From Faecalibacterium longum CLA-AA-H243 (GTDB lineage Bacteria > Bacillota > Clostridia > Oscillospirales > Ruminococcaceae), in contig NZ_JAJEQG010000002.1 in assembly GCF_020687245.1 (NCBI RefSeq), positions 1 through 64,000 of the forward strand: a stretch of DNA of 64,000 nt. Reading direction: 5' to 3'. The translations under genes were made by a program, and so were the position numbers. Below are positions 26,095 to 34,150 of the stretch, one piece after another (position 1 is the first letter of the stretch; every line of letters begins with the position of its first letter). Below the pieces are notes generated by a model that did not search any database, had not been told where the DNA came from, and saw only the letters and a list, made by a program, of their open reading frames with translations.

Positions 26095-26270
26095 ACAGAA
26101 AGGGCAAGACCCTTCTGGATCATGAAATCTTTTTCTTCTTGTTTTTTGGAATATCGGGTGTCCGCCATCCTCCTCCGGCTGTTCTCCTTCGCAGCTGTCG
26201 GCCGACACCGCACAGGCGATATTCCGCTTCGTGTGCAAAAGAGCCCGTCTGGTTTCGGACGGGCTTTTTT
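26095..26270 (+). ncRNA. Candidate structured small RNA, about 175 nt
   Basis: Bounded by a promoter and an intrinsic terminator with no coding potential between. It can fold into a short 5' hairpin (CAGAA/TTCTG closing GGG/CCC, 26096-26117). A long helix follows: GGAATATCG (26148-26156) pairs with CGATATTCC (26217-26225), and the adjoining GGTGTC (26157-26162) pairs with GACACC (26204-26209). Inside lie a C/U-rich internal loop (CCATCCTCCTC) and an apical CGGCTG/CAGCTG stem. The CCTCCTCC stretch is complementary to Shine-Dalgarno sequences, as in many trans-acting sRNAs. A closed stem with a large central bubble also recalls 6S RNA. Identity unknown. Confidence 0.6.
26242..26270 (+). terminator. 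Strong terminator of the candidate small RNA
   Basis: AGCCCGTC pairs with GACGGGCT, followed by a T-run. Confidence 0.9.
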
Positions 26271-26379
26271 GCGTCCAAAAATCCGGAGAAATCGGCCCAC
26301 AGCGAGGGAAAGTATGACCTTAGGTCAATTTGCCTGTTTTTCTGCAAAGGACATTTATAAAGTTTGGCGGGGCAGGGGT

Positions 26380-26408
26380 TTGTATTCCGCGTGGGTTTGT
26401 GGTAAAGT
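26380..26408 (+). promoter_or_regulatory. Probable sigma-A promoter of guaB
   Basis: TTGTAT and TAAAGT with a 17-bp spacer; TATATA immediately downstream could serve as an alternative -10. Confidence 0.45.
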
Positions 26409-26503
26409 ATATACAATCAATTCCTAAGTCGAAAACATGAAATTGTTTTGATGTTGTTTGATATGATCCGCTGCGGATGCGTTAAGAGAAAAGGAGTTTG
26501 AAT

Positions 26504-28018
26504 ATGGCTTATTTTTACGAAGAACCCTCTCGTACCTTTGGCGAGTACCTGCTGGTGCCGGGCTACTCTTCTGCTGAGAATGTCCCCACAGCTGTCAGCC
26601 TCAAGACCCCGCTGGTCAAGTACCGCAAGGGCGAGGAGAACTGCCCGCTGGAAATGAATATCCCCATGATCAGCGCCATCATGCAGTCTGTCTCCGGCGA
26701 TAAGCTGGCCATCGCGCTGGCCCGTCAGGGCGGCGTCTCCTTCATCTACGGCTCCCAGAGCATCGAGAACGAGGCCGCTATGGTCCGCCGCGTCAAGAGC
26801 TTCAAGGCCGGTTACGTCGTTTCCGACTCCAACCTGGCCCCCACTGCCACCCTGCACGATGTGCTGGAGCTGAAAGCCCGCACCGGCCACTCCACCATCG
26901 CCATCACCGCCGACGGCACTCCTAACGGCAAGCTGCTGGGCATCGTGGCCTCCCGCGATTACCGCGTCAACCACACCCCCGATGACGCTCCTGTTACCAC
27001 CTTCATGACCCCCATCGAGAAGCTGGTCACTGCCCCGGAGAACACCTCCCTGCACGACTGCAACAACATCATCTGGGACAACAAGATCAACACCCTGCCT
27101 CTGGTGGATGCCGAGGGCAACCTGAAGTATATCGTCTTCCGCAAGGACTACGATTCCCACAAGAAGAATGCCAACGAGCTGCTGGACAAGAACAAGAGCT
27201 ACGTCGTCGGTGCCGGTATCAACACCCGCGACTACGCCCAGCGCGTGCCTGCTCTGGTGGAGGCCGGTGTGGATGTCCTCTGCATCGACTCCTCTGAGGG
27301 CTACTCCGAGTGGCAGAGCCGCACCATCGGCTGGATCCGTGAGCACTACGGCGACACCGTGAAGGTGGGCGCCGGTAACGTCGTGGATGCCGAGGGCTTC
27401 CGCTTCCTCGCAAAGGCTGGTGCAGACTTCGTGAAGATCGGCATCGGCGGCGGCTCTATCTGCATCACCCGCGAGACCAAGGGCATTGGCCGTGGTCAGG
27501 CTACTGCCGTCATCGAGGTCGCCAAGGCCCGTGACGAGTACTTCAAGGAGACCGGCATCTATGTGCCTATCTGCTCCGACGGCGGCATCGTCCACGACTA
27601 CCACATCACCCTTGCACTGGCCATGGGCGCTGACTTCGTCATGCTGGGCCGCTACTTTGCCCGCTTCGACGAGAGCCCCACGAACAAGGTGCGTATCAAT
27701 GGCCAGTATATGAAGGAGTATTGGGGCGAAGGCTCCAACCGCGCCCGCAACTGGCAGCGCTATGACCTCGGCGGCTCCACCAAGCTGAGCTTCGAGGAAG
27801 GTGTGGACAGCTATGTTCCTTACGCCGGTCCGCTGGCCGATGGCGTCCAGACCACCCTGTACAAGGTCAAGAGCACCATGTGCAACTGCGGCGCACTCTC
27901 CATCCCCGAACTGCAGCAGAAGGCCAAGCTGACCGTCGTTTCCTCTACCTCCATCGTTGAGGGCGGCAGCCACGACGTCGTGCTGAAGAATGCTACCCCC
28001 AGCATCATGAACGGCTGA
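26504..28018 (+). CDS. guaB: IMP dehydrogenase
   Basis: A 504-residue protein starting at ATG 26504, with AAAAGGAG seven bases upstream. A TIM barrel is interrupted by two CBS domains (~100-215). Catalytic features are the NAD site [15 protein letters not shown], the loop [15 protein letters not shown] with the catalytic Cys, the phosphate-binding [11 protein letters not shown] and the flap RARNWQRYD. The loop differs from the common GPGSICTTR form, so this belongs to a divergent IMPDH subgroup. It converts IMP to XMP, the first committed step to GMP. Confidence 0.95.
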   Translation: MAYFYEEPSRTFGEYLLVPGYSSAENVPTAVSLKTPLVKYRKGEENCPLEMNIPMISAIMQSVSGDKLAIALARQGGVSFIYGSQSIENEAAMVRRVKSFKAGYVVSDSNLAPTATLHDVLELKARTGHSTIAITADGTPNGKLLGIVASRDYRVNHTPDDAPVTTFMTPIEKLVTAPENTSLHDCNNIIWDNKINTLPLVDAEGNLKYIVFRKDYDSHKKNANELLDKNKSYVVGAGINTRDYAQRVPALVEAGVDVLCIDSSEGYSEWQSRTIGWIREHYGDTVKVGAGNVVDAEGFRFLAKAGADFVKIGIGGGSICITRETKGIGRGQATAVIEVAKARDEYFKETGIYVPICSDGGIVHDYHITLALAMGADFVMLGRYFARFDESPTNKVRINGQYMKEYWGEGSNRARNWQRYDLGGSTKLSFEEGVDSYVPYAGPLADGVQTTLYKVKSTMCNCGALSIPELQQKAKLTVVSSTSIVEGGSHDVVLKNATPSIMNG

Positions 28019-28030
28019 ATCTGAAATATC

Positions 28031-28069
28031 AAAACACCTGCAGCACGAAAAGGCGCTGCGGGTGTTTTT
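28031..28069 (+). terminator. Terminator of guaB
   Basis: AAAACACCTGCAGC pairs with GCTGCGGGTGTTTT (one G-T pair), ending in T5. Confidence 0.85.
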
Positions 28070-28192
28070 GCATATTCGGGCGGCATCGATGCCCGTGATT
28101 TATCCGAGGACAGAAGAGCACTGCCGGAGGTGCTGGTAAAGATTTCGTAAAAAACATTTTTTCTTTCTGTCGTCATTTTTTACCAAAACCTC

Positions 28193-28221
28193 TTGCGTCT
28201 GCCCGCCAAAGATGCTATAGT
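28193..28221 (+). promoter_or_regulatory. Sigma-A promoter of nicotinate phosphoribosyltransferase
   Basis: TTGCGT and TATAGT with a 17-bp spacer, about 100 bp before the start codon. Confidence 0.7.
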
Positions 28222-28232
28222 GGTACAAACAT

Positions 28233-28246
28233 CCTGTCATGACAGG
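28233..28246. promoter_or_regulatory. Palindromic operator candidate before nicotinate phosphoribosyltransferase
   Basis: CCTGTCATGACAGG is a perfect 14-bp palindrome at about +5 to +19 of the predicted transcript. This is a usual place for a repressor site in NAD-biosynthesis genes, though the palindrome could also be a 5'-end hairpin. Confidence 0.45.
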
Positions 28247-28323
28247 GCAAAACGCGCGGCAGCGCAGAGTTTGTTTGGCTGCACCCGCCGCAGGGGTGCG
28301 CGGAAAAAGAGAGGAAACTTTTC

Positions 28324-29841
28324 ATGAGCGAGATCAAAGTTGTGCCGTATATCCCGGATGAGGACTACGACAATCCGGCAATGGTCGTTGATTTTTACGA
28401 ATTCACTATGGCCAACTGCCTGTTTCTGAACGGCTTTAAGGATACGACCCTTGTGTTTGATATGTTCTTCCGCAAGAACCCGGATAACCAGGGCTACTCC
28501 ATCAGCGCCGGCCAGCGCAAGCTGACCCGTTTCCTGCTGAACTACCACTTCAATGAGCAGGATGTCCACTGGCTGCGCACCAAGGGCATGAGTGAGGAGT
28601 TCTGCGAGTATCTGCGCACGTACCGCTGGAAGGGCGATATGTACGCTCTGCCCGAAGGCACGGTCTGCTACCCCCATGTGCAGATGGTGCGCATCGAGTG
28701 CGACCTCGTGGGCGCTATCCTCATCGAGACCTACCTGCTCCAGACCATGAACTTCCACAGCCTCATCGCCACCAAGGCCACCCGCATCACCGGCCTCAAC
28801 ACCCACACCCCCCGCAGCGTCATGGAGTTCGGCACCCGCCGCGCACAGGGCGAGAGCGCAGGCAACGACGGCGCTTATGCTGCCGTTCTGGGCGGCTGCA
28901 TCGGCACGGCCAACTGTCTGGCCGAGATGAAGTACGGCTCTGAGGTCAAGGCTGTGGGTACTGTGGCCCACAGCTTCATCGAGTTCTTCCCGACCGAGTT
29001 CGATGCCTTCAAGGCATTCGCTGATACCTACCCGGATTCCGTCAGCCTGCTGCTGGATACCTACAACATCATGGAGAGCGGTCTGCCCAACCTCATCAAG
29101 CTGGACGACTACCTCATTGAGAAATATCCTGATAACCCCAACCGCCGCGTCAAGAGCGCCCGCATCGACTCCGGTGACCTGGCCCGAGGCTCCAAGCGCC
29201 TGCGCAAGGCGCTGGATGCAGCAGGGAAGTCCTACATCAAGCTGGTGGCCTCCAACGGTCTGGACGAGAAGAAGATCGCCAACATGGAGCTGTACGAGCA
29301 CGCACACTTCGACTCCTACGGCGTGGGCGAGAACCTCATAACCTCGGCCTCGGACCCCGTGTTCGGCGGCGTATACAAGCTGGTGGCGGTCAAGCGCCCC
29401 GATGGCAGCTATCAGCCCAAGATGAAGTGCTCCGACTCCGCCAGCAAGGCCATCATCCCCGGCAAGAAGATGCCGTGGCGTCTCTACGATGAAAACGGCC
29501 AGGCGCAGTGCGACCTTATCGCCATGGACAGCGAGGTCATCGAGGCAGGCAAGCCGGTCACGATGGTCAATCTCGACTCTGATGCCATCGAGCGCACCGT
29601 CACCATCGTTCCCACCCGCGTCAAGCAGCTGCTGGTGCCGCATATCCTGAACGGTGAGCTGGCCATCGAGCTGCCCTCCATTGCGGAGAAAAAGGCCTAT
29701 ATCGCCAAGCAGCTCACCGAGGAGACCTGGGAGAGCGAGCTGCGCATCGAGATGCCTCACAAGCACTACGTCAACATGACCCCTGCTGTGGCTGAGTGCC
29801 GCTCCAAGATGTACGCAGAGCTGCACGGCGGCAAAGTGTAA
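28324..29841 (+). CDS. pncB: Nicotinate phosphoribosyltransferase
   Basis: A 505-residue protein that makes nicotinate mononucleotide from nicotinic acid and PRPP in the NAD salvage pathway. Diagnostic segments: DFYEFTMANCLF at the N-terminus, RITGLNTHTPRSVMEFGTRRAQ (abridged; near 155-175) with the active-site His region, VGTVAHSFIEFF, and the PRPP/phosphate-binding SARIDSGDLA and YGVGENL. AGAGGAAAC precedes the ATG. It is monocistronic with its own promoter and a palindrome in the leader. No other NAD-pathway gene adjoins. Confidence 0.95.
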   Translation: MSEIKVVPYIPDEDYDNPAMVVDFYEFTMANCLFLNGFKDTTLVFDMFFRKNPDNQGYSISAGQRKLTRFLLNYHFNEQDVHWLRTKGMSEEFCEYLRTYRWKGDMYALPEGTVCYPHVQMVRIECDLVGAILIETYLLQTMNFHSLIATKATRITGLNTHTPRSVMEFGTRRAQGESAGNDGAYAAVLGGCIGTANCLAEMKYGSEVKAVGTVAHSFIEFFPTEFDAFKAFADTYPDSVSLLLDTYNIMESGLPNLIKLDDYLIEKYPDNPNRRVKSARIDSGDLARGSKRLRKALDAAGKSYIKLVASNGLDEKKIANMELYEHAHFDSYGVGENLITSASDPVFGGVYKLVAVKRPDGSYQPKMKCSDSASKAIIPGKKMPWRLYDENGQAQCDLIAMDSEVIEAGKPVTMVNLDSDAIERTVTIVPTRVKQLLVPHILNGELAIELPSIAEKKAYIAKQLTEETWESELRIEMPHKHYVNMTPAVAECRSKMYAELHGGKV

Positions 29842-29843
29842 AC

Positions 29844-29872
29844 TTGACAAAACAGCATTTCTATTGTATTAT
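29844..29872 (+). promoter_or_regulatory. Strong sigma-A promoter of tRNA-Leu(TAA)
   Basis: Consensus TTGACA and TATTAT with a 17-bp spacer. A stable hairpin (GAGCTGCTGCT/AGCAGCAGCTC, 29876-29909) lies between the start site and the tRNA. Confidence 0.85.
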
Positions 29873-29916
29873 ATGAGCTGCTGCTTGCAAGATCGTGAGC
29901 AGCAGCTCATTCAGAA

Positions 29917-30000
29917 GCCACTGTGGTGAAATTGGCAGACACGAGGGACTTAAAATCCCTTTCTGGAGACAGAGTGCGGGTTCAAGCCCCGCCGGTGGCA
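29917..30000 (+). tRNA. tRNA-Leu (anticodon TAA)
   Basis: 84 nt. Acceptor arms GCCACTG/CGGTGGC pair with one G-T. The anticodon stem AGGGA/TCCCT holds CTTAAAA, giving anticodon TAA. The long variable arm (TTCTGGAGACAGAGT) and T-arm GCGGG-TTCAAGC-CCCGC are normal class II leucine features. CCA is not encoded. Confidence 0.96.
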
Positions 30001-30003
30001 TGG

Positions 30004-30047
30004 AAAAGCCCCGGTAAGTGCAGAAATGCATTTACCGGGGCTTTTTT
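30004..30047 (+). terminator. Terminator of tRNA-Leu(TAA)
   Basis: AAAAGCCCCGGTAA pairs with TTACCGGGGCTTTT, followed by more T residues. Confidence 0.9.
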
Positions 30048-30057
30048 GTGTATTATA

Positions 30058-30099
30058 GCAATTCAACTTTTTAATGCAACAGCAACAGCGTTGAATTGC
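30058..30099. repeat. 10-bp inverted repeat downstream of ttcA
   Basis: GCAATTCAAC (30058-30067) and GTTGAATTGC (30090-30099) are perfectly complementary around a 22-nt CA-rich loop. It is downstream of the minus-strand ttcA gene without a clear T-run, so a 3'-end hairpin is likely. I see nothing else in 30048-30208. Confidence 0.5.
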
Positions 30100-30208
30100 A
30101 TATCACAGATATGCTGTTATCAGGCTGCGTTATTTTCTTGATTTGCGATAAAACGGGAAGGAAACGATACTGCCGACCGGTATCCGCTCCATCCAAGGGG
30201 GTATTTTA

Positions 30209-31075
30209 TTACTCTTCGTTGAATGCTTCCTCCTGCGCATGGAACCGCTCGAGGAAGCTGTGCTCCACACCCTCAGATTTGTAGCCGGGCATGGTATCCA
30301 GAGCCACTGCGTGGATGCTGCGGAAGATGCTGTTCTCGATGTTGGGGTTGTCCCGCTTGAGGCGGCGGAGCAGAATTTTCGTCTCCTGCCGCTTGGAGCC
30401 ACCGCCGCCGTTGTCGCACATGGTGCAGTTCTCGGTAAAGCGGCAGGCGCACTGGATGAATTCCAGCTCATTGTAGCGCTTCCACGCCAGAATATCTTCC
30501 TCGCGGATGCAGTACATCGGGCGGATGAGGGTCATGCCGGGGAAGCTGGTGCTGTGGAGCATGGGCGGCATGGCCTGCAGCTGGGAGCCGTAGAACATAC
30601 TCATAACGGTCGTCTCGATGACGTCGTTGAAGTGGTGGCCCAGTGCGATTTTATTGCAGCCCAGCTCCTTGGCCTTGCTGTAGAGGTGGCCGCGGCGCAT
30701 CCGGGCGCAGAGATAGCAGGGGTTTTTGTCGGTGTTGTTGGCCACAGAGAAGATGTTGCTCTCGAAGATGGTCACAGGGATGTGGAGCAGCTCGGCGTTG
30801 GACTCGATCTTCTGGCGGTTTATCTCATTGTAGCCGGGGTCCATCACCAGGAAGACCAGCTCGAACGGCACATCGCTGTGGCGCTGAAGCTCCTGCATCA
30901 GCTTTGCCATCAGCATCGAGTCTTTGCCACCCGAGATGCAGACGGCGATCTTGTCACCGGCCTTGATGAGCTCGTAGCGCTTGACCGCTACGATGAAGGG
31001 GGTCCACAGCTCCTTGCGGTATTTTTTGATGATGCTCCGCTCAATGAGCTGGTAAGGTTCCATTTCGCGTTTCAT
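30209..31075 (-). CDS. TtcA-type tRNA 2-thiolation protein (PP-loop ATPase)
   Basis: A 288-residue protein with the PP-loop CISGGKDSM (~48-56), the CxxC pair PCYLCARMRRG (~120) and the second pair in FTENCTMCDNGGGG (~215), as in TtcA proteins that bind an iron-sulfur cluster and thiolate C32 of tRNA. LGHHFNDVIETTVM is the conserved central motif. AAGGACAG lies before the ATG at 31075. The gene just upstream encodes a cysteine desulfurase, the likely sulfur source. Whether it modifies cytidine 32 or another base cannot be read from the sequence. Confidence 0.9.
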   Translation of the reverse strand: MKREMEPYQLIERSIIKKYRKELWTPFIVAVKRYELIKAGDKIAVCISGGKDSMLMAKLMQELQRHSDVPFELVFLVMDPGYNEINRQKIESNAELLHIPVTIFESNIFSVANNTDKNPCYLCARMRRGHLYSKAKELGCNKIALGHHFNDVIETTVMSMFYGSQLQAMPPMLHSTSFPGMTLIRPMYCIREEDILAWKRYNELEFIQCACRFTENCTMCDNGGGGSKRQETKILLRRLKRDNPNIENSIFRSIHAVALDTMPGYKSEGVEHSFLERFHAQEEAFNEE

Positions 31076-31096
31076 GGCTCTGTCCTTTCTTTTTTC

Positions 31097-32221
31097 TCAC
31101 AGCTGGGTCAGCCGGGTGTAGCAGGCGTCAAAGGCGCGGAGAAAGCCGTCCAGCTCCTCCTGCGTGGTCAGGTGGCTCAGACTGATGCGCCACGAGGAGA
31201 GGGAATTCTTCCGGTCGCGGCTGACGGCGAACACCGCCCGGGAGGGCAGGCCGTCCGACGAGCAGGCCGACTTGACCGAGACACAGACGCCCTCCGCGTC
31301 CAGCTCCCGCTGGAACACGGTGCCTTTGACGTTCTCAACGCTCAGGTTCAGGATGTGGGGGATGGCACTCTCCGGGCTGTTGATGCGGACTTTTGGGTAC
31401 TTGCTCAGAGCAGTGCGGAGATACAGGTTTGCCTCTTTCACCCGGGCAGAACGCTCTGGCAGCTCATTTACCGCAGAGTTCAGAGCCGTCTCGAGGGAAG
31501 CCGCCAGAGCCACCGTAGGCGTGCCGCTGCGGTAGATGGTGGTGCTTTCGCCGCCGTGGATGAGAGGATCAAGCGCCAGCCGCCGCCGCTTGAGCAGCAG
31601 GCCGATGCCGTTCAGGCCGTAGAACTTGTGGGCTGTCAGGCTCATGGTGTCCACGCCCTCGAAGGAAACGGGGATCTTGCCCACGGCCTGGGTGGCGTCT
31701 ACGTGCAGGTGGCAGTTGGGCCAAGCCTGCAAAATTTCCGAAATTTCTTTCACCGGCTGCACGACGCCCAGCTCACTGTCCACCAGTGTTACCGCTACAG
31801 CAATGGTGTCGGGACGGAGAAGTTCTTTCAGGTGCTCGAGGTCGATGGTACCGTCTCGCCTGATGTCCACGAGGTCGATTTCATAGCCCTGCTCCTGCAG
31901 AGCGGTCAGGGTGCCGCTGACGGACGAGTGTTCCAGCGGGGTGGAGATGATGTGCTTGCCCAGATGGCGGGAGAGTTTTGCCAGCCCCTTGAGAGCAAAG
32001 TTGTTGGCCTCGCTGGCTCCCGAGGTATAGATGACCTCGGCGGGCTGTGCGCTCAGCAGCCCCGCGATGCTCTGGGTAGCGTGGTCAATGACCAGTTTTG
32101 CGTCCCGGCCTGCCTGATGGCGGGAGTTCGCGTTGCCGGGGCAGCTGCGCTCTACCTCACAAAAACGCTCCAGCACCCGGGAGTCTGCGGGGGTGTTGGC
32201 CGAATAATCCAGATATATCAT
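31097..32221 (-). CDS. Cysteine desulfurase (NifS/IscS-like)
   Basis: A 374-residue PLP enzyme. The N-terminal IYLDYSANTPADSRV, the cofactor contact HVDATQAVGKIPV, the Schiff-base Lys in SLTAHKFYGLNG and the catalytic Cys loop VKSACSSDGLPS are clear. It converts cysteine to alanine and an enzyme-bound persulfide. It is upstream of and co-directional with ttcA, 21 bp apart, forming a sulfur-transfer pair for tRNA thiolation. No iscU or other cluster-assembly gene is adjacent, which supports this specialised role. Confidence 0.92.
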   Translation of the reverse strand: MIYLDYSANTPADSRVLERFCEVERSCPGNANSRHQAGRDAKLVIDHATQSIAGLLSAQPAEVIYTSGASEANNFALKGLAKLSRHLGKHIISTPLEHSSVSGTLTALQEQGYEIDLVDIRRDGTIDLEHLKELLRPDTIAVAVTLVDSELGVVQPVKEISEILQAWPNCHLHVDATQAVGKIPVSFEGVDTMSLTAHKFYGLNGIGLLLKRRRLALDPLIHGGESTTIYRSGTPTVALAASLETALNSAVNELPERSARVKEANLYLRTALSKYPKVRINSPESAIPHILNLSVENVKGTVFQRELDAEGVCVSVKSACSSDGLPSRAVFAVSRDRKNSLSSWRISLSHLTTQEELDGFLRAFDACYTRLTQL

Positions 32222-32383
32222 AAGTGTCCTTCTATAATAAGTGGTACAACTGCTGTCGTTTCGGATGCCGCCGGCCCAGTGACCAACTGCGGCAATAGGT
32301 TATATTATAGTGCGGAATGCGGCATATTTCAAGGCTGTACGGCCTCCGCCGACAGAAAATCGCCGCAAAATACAGGAAAAAGG

Positions 32384-32412
32384 TTGTCAGCGTCCTTCTT
32401 TTATGCTATACT
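32384..32412 (+). promoter_or_regulatory. Sigma-A promoter of the uracil permease leader
   Basis: TTGTCA and TATACT with a 17-bp spacer. The transcript would begin near 32419, leaving about 160 nt of leader with a short coding region and a terminator. Confidence 0.8.
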
Positions 32413-32445
32413 ATGCCGAAGAATGAAAGGAAAGGGGAGAGCGGG

Positions 32446-32517
32446 ATGCTGAAAAAGAAATCGTCTTTTGCACGCATCGGCTGTATTTTCCGTTTCCGAT
32501 TTGGTCCCGATTTTTGA
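32446..32517 (+). CDS. Leader peptide of uracil permease attenuator
   Basis: A 23-codon frame preceded by AAAGGGGAGAGC at good spacing. It begins MLKKKSSFARIGCIFRF and ends in FGPDF. The coding region has repeated T-tracts (TCTTTTG, ATTTTCC, GATTTTTG), and its TGA stop overlaps the 5' edge of the terminator stem at 32516. In the E. coli pyrBI system the same arrangement couples RNA polymerase pausing at U-tracts under low UTP to ribosome disruption of the terminator. The downstream gene is a uracil permease, so the logic fits. Confidence 0.6.
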   Translation: MLKKKSSFARIGCIFRFRFGPDF

Positions 32518-32554
32518 GGCATTGCCGCTTTCCCGCGGTAGTGCCTCTTTTTTT
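32516..32554 (+). terminator. Attenuator terminator before uracil permease
   Basis: GAGGCATTGCCGC pairs with GCGGTAGTGCCTC and is followed by seven T residues, only about 20 bases before the permease ribosome binding site. A terminator here, inside the leader, implies conditional readthrough. Confidence 0.85.
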
Positions 32555-32579
32555 GGGCCGCAGATAGAAGGAGGAAATA

Positions 32580-33941
32580 ATGAGTCAGAATATTGATTAC
32601 TCCAAGGGTATTTACGATGCCCGCCAGCTGGGTGCCGGACGGATGCTGATCCTGGGCGTCCAGCACATGTTCGCCATGTTTGGTGCCACCGTGCTGGTCC
32701 CCCTGCTCACCGGCCTGAGCGTTTCGACCACCCTGCTCTGCGCAGGTCTGGGTACGCTGCTGTTCCACTTTATCACCAAGGGCAAGGTCCCGGCCTTCCT
32801 CGGCTCGTCCTTTGCCTATCTGGGCGGCTTCTCCATCGTGGCCCCCATGCTGGCTGACGCCGACGGCAATCTGACCATCGCCAACACCCAGATGCTGCCC
32901 TACGCCTGCGCAGGCGTGGCCTTCTCGGGTCTGGTCTATCTGGCCGTCAGCCTGCTCATCTCCACCTTCGGCATCCGGCGCATCATGCGCTTCTTCCCGC
33001 CGGTGGTCACAGGCCCCATCATCATCGCCATCGGCCTCATCCTCGCCCCCTCGGCCATCAGCAACTGTCAGGCAAACTGGCTGCTGGCCTTTGTGGCTCT
33101 GGGTACGGTCATCGTCTGCAACATCTGGGGCAAGGGCATGGTCAAGATCCTGCCCATCCTGATCGGAGTTCTCGTCTCCTACGCAGTGGCCCTTGTGACC
33201 GGTGCCGTGGACTTTGAGCGCATTGCCTCCGCCGCATGGTTTGGCATCCCTCTCCACAAGGAAGCCATGGGCCTCTTTGCCATCGACGGCAGCCCCGAGT
33301 TCATCAGCGCCCTGTTCACCATCATCCCCATCGCTCTGGCTACCATGATGGAGCACGTCGGTGACATCGCCGCCATCAGCGCCACCGTCGGCCACAACTA
33401 CATCAACGACCCCGGCCTGAACCGCACCCTGATGGGCGACGGCCTCGCCACCACTCTGGCCGGCCTGCTGGGCGGCCCGGCCAACACCACCTACGGTGAG
33501 AACACCGGCGTCCTCGCGCTGAGCAAAATTTACGACCCCCTCGTCATCCGCATCGCCGCTGTGCTGGCCATCATCCTGAGCTTCAGCCCCAAGTTTGAGG
33601 CCGTTATCAACACCATCCCCACCGGCATTATCGGCGGTATCAGCTTCGTGCTCTACGGCATGATCTCCGCCATCGGTGTCCGCAACGTGGTCGAGAACCG
33701 GGTGGACTTCACCAACAGCCGCAACCTCATCATCGCCGCTGTCATTCTGGTGTCTGCTCTGGGCTTCAACTCGGTGGGCGGCCTGACCTTCGTGGTCGCC
33801 GGTGTGTCTATCAACCTGTCCGGTCTGGCCATCGCTGCTATCGTGGGCATCCTGCTCAACGCCATCCTCCCCGGCAACGATTACGAGTTCGACGCTGCCG
33901 ATGGTGCCGATGCTCCTTCCAGCGGCAACCTGCAGGTCTGA
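32580..33941 (+). CDS. uraA: Uracil:H+ symporter (UraA/PyrP family)
   Basis: A 453-residue NCS2 permease with about 14 hydrophobic segments. The signature region MMEHVGDIAAISATVGHNY, then NRTLMGDGLATTLAG and TTYGENTGVLALSKIYDP, carries the Glu residues that bind uracil and is the UraA/PyrP version, distinct from xanthine/urate carriers. AGAAGGAGG lies seven to eight bases upstream. A promoter, a leader peptide and an attenuator precede it, which points to pyrimidine-dependent expression. It is monocistronic. Confidence 0.93.
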   Translation: MSQNIDYSKGIYDARQLGAGRMLILGVQHMFAMFGATVLVPLLTGLSVSTTLLCAGLGTLLFHFITKGKVPAFLGSSFAYLGGFSIVAPMLADADGNLTIANTQMLPYACAGVAFSGLVYLAVSLLISTFGIRRIMRFFPPVVTGPIIIAIGLILAPSAISNCQANWLLAFVALGTVIVCNIWGKGMVKILPILIGVLVSYAVALVTGAVDFERIASAAWFGIPLHKEAMGLFAIDGSPEFISALFTIIPIALATMMEHVGDIAAISATVGHNYINDPGLNRTLMGDGLATTLAGLLGGPANTTYGENTGVLALSKIYDPLVIRIAAVLAIILSFSPKFEAVINTIPTGIIGGISFVLYGMISAIGVRNVVENRVDFTNSRNLIIAAVILVSALGFNSVGGLTFVVAGVSINLSGLAIAAIVGILLNAILPGNDYEFDAADGADAPSSGNLQV

Positions 33942-34024
33942 CCTCGACAGGGAAGCCCCTTCTTCGGCAGAAGTGACAGCTTTTTGAAATGTTCTTTGGG
34001 CAATGTGCGAGACTTCAAAATAAA

Positions 34025-34039
34025 TGAGAATAATTCTTA
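34025..34039. promoter_or_regulatory. Fur/PerR-type box before rubrerythrin
   Basis: TGAGAATAATTCTTA is a 7-1-7 palindrome with one mismatch, the geometry of PerR/Fur boxes. It ends nine bases before the -35 hexamer. The same motif (TGAGAATCATTTTCA) occurs at 47860-47874 in front of rarA and the Fur-family gene. Confidence 0.6.
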
Positions 34040-34048
34040 AAATAAGCC

Positions 34049-34077
34049 TTGACTAACTAGGAATCATTCGCTATAAT
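34049..34077 (+). promoter_or_regulatory. Strong sigma-A promoter of rubrerythrin
   Basis: TTGACT and a perfect TATAAT with a 17-bp spacer. Confidence 0.88.
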
Positions 34078-34150
34078 AGAGTCAGAAACAAGGTCTGCTG
34101 TACCAGAGCAGACCCCTAAAAAAGAACAAACCTAATGGAGGATAAATCTT

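Larger units (their letters stand above)
26036..26503. other. 468-bp intergenic region: candidate sRNA and guaB promoter
   Basis: No protein gene is supported. An AT-rich tract with repeated TTACA motifs begins within the thioesterase 3' end (26024) and leads into a sigma-A promoter (26060-26088), a structured segment ending in a terminator (26242-26270), and then a separate promoter (26380-26408) for guaB. Confidence 0.7.

Noticed and set aside
28237-29850. A 537-codon minus-strand frame opposite nicotinate phosphoribosyltransferase
   Set aside because: It is a codon-bias shadow of a gene with clear catalytic motifs.
30239-32452. A 737-codon plus-strand frame opposite ttcA and the cysteine desulfurase
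   Set aside because: It is antisense to two well-supported genes and spans their intergenic gap; the product has no recognisable domain.
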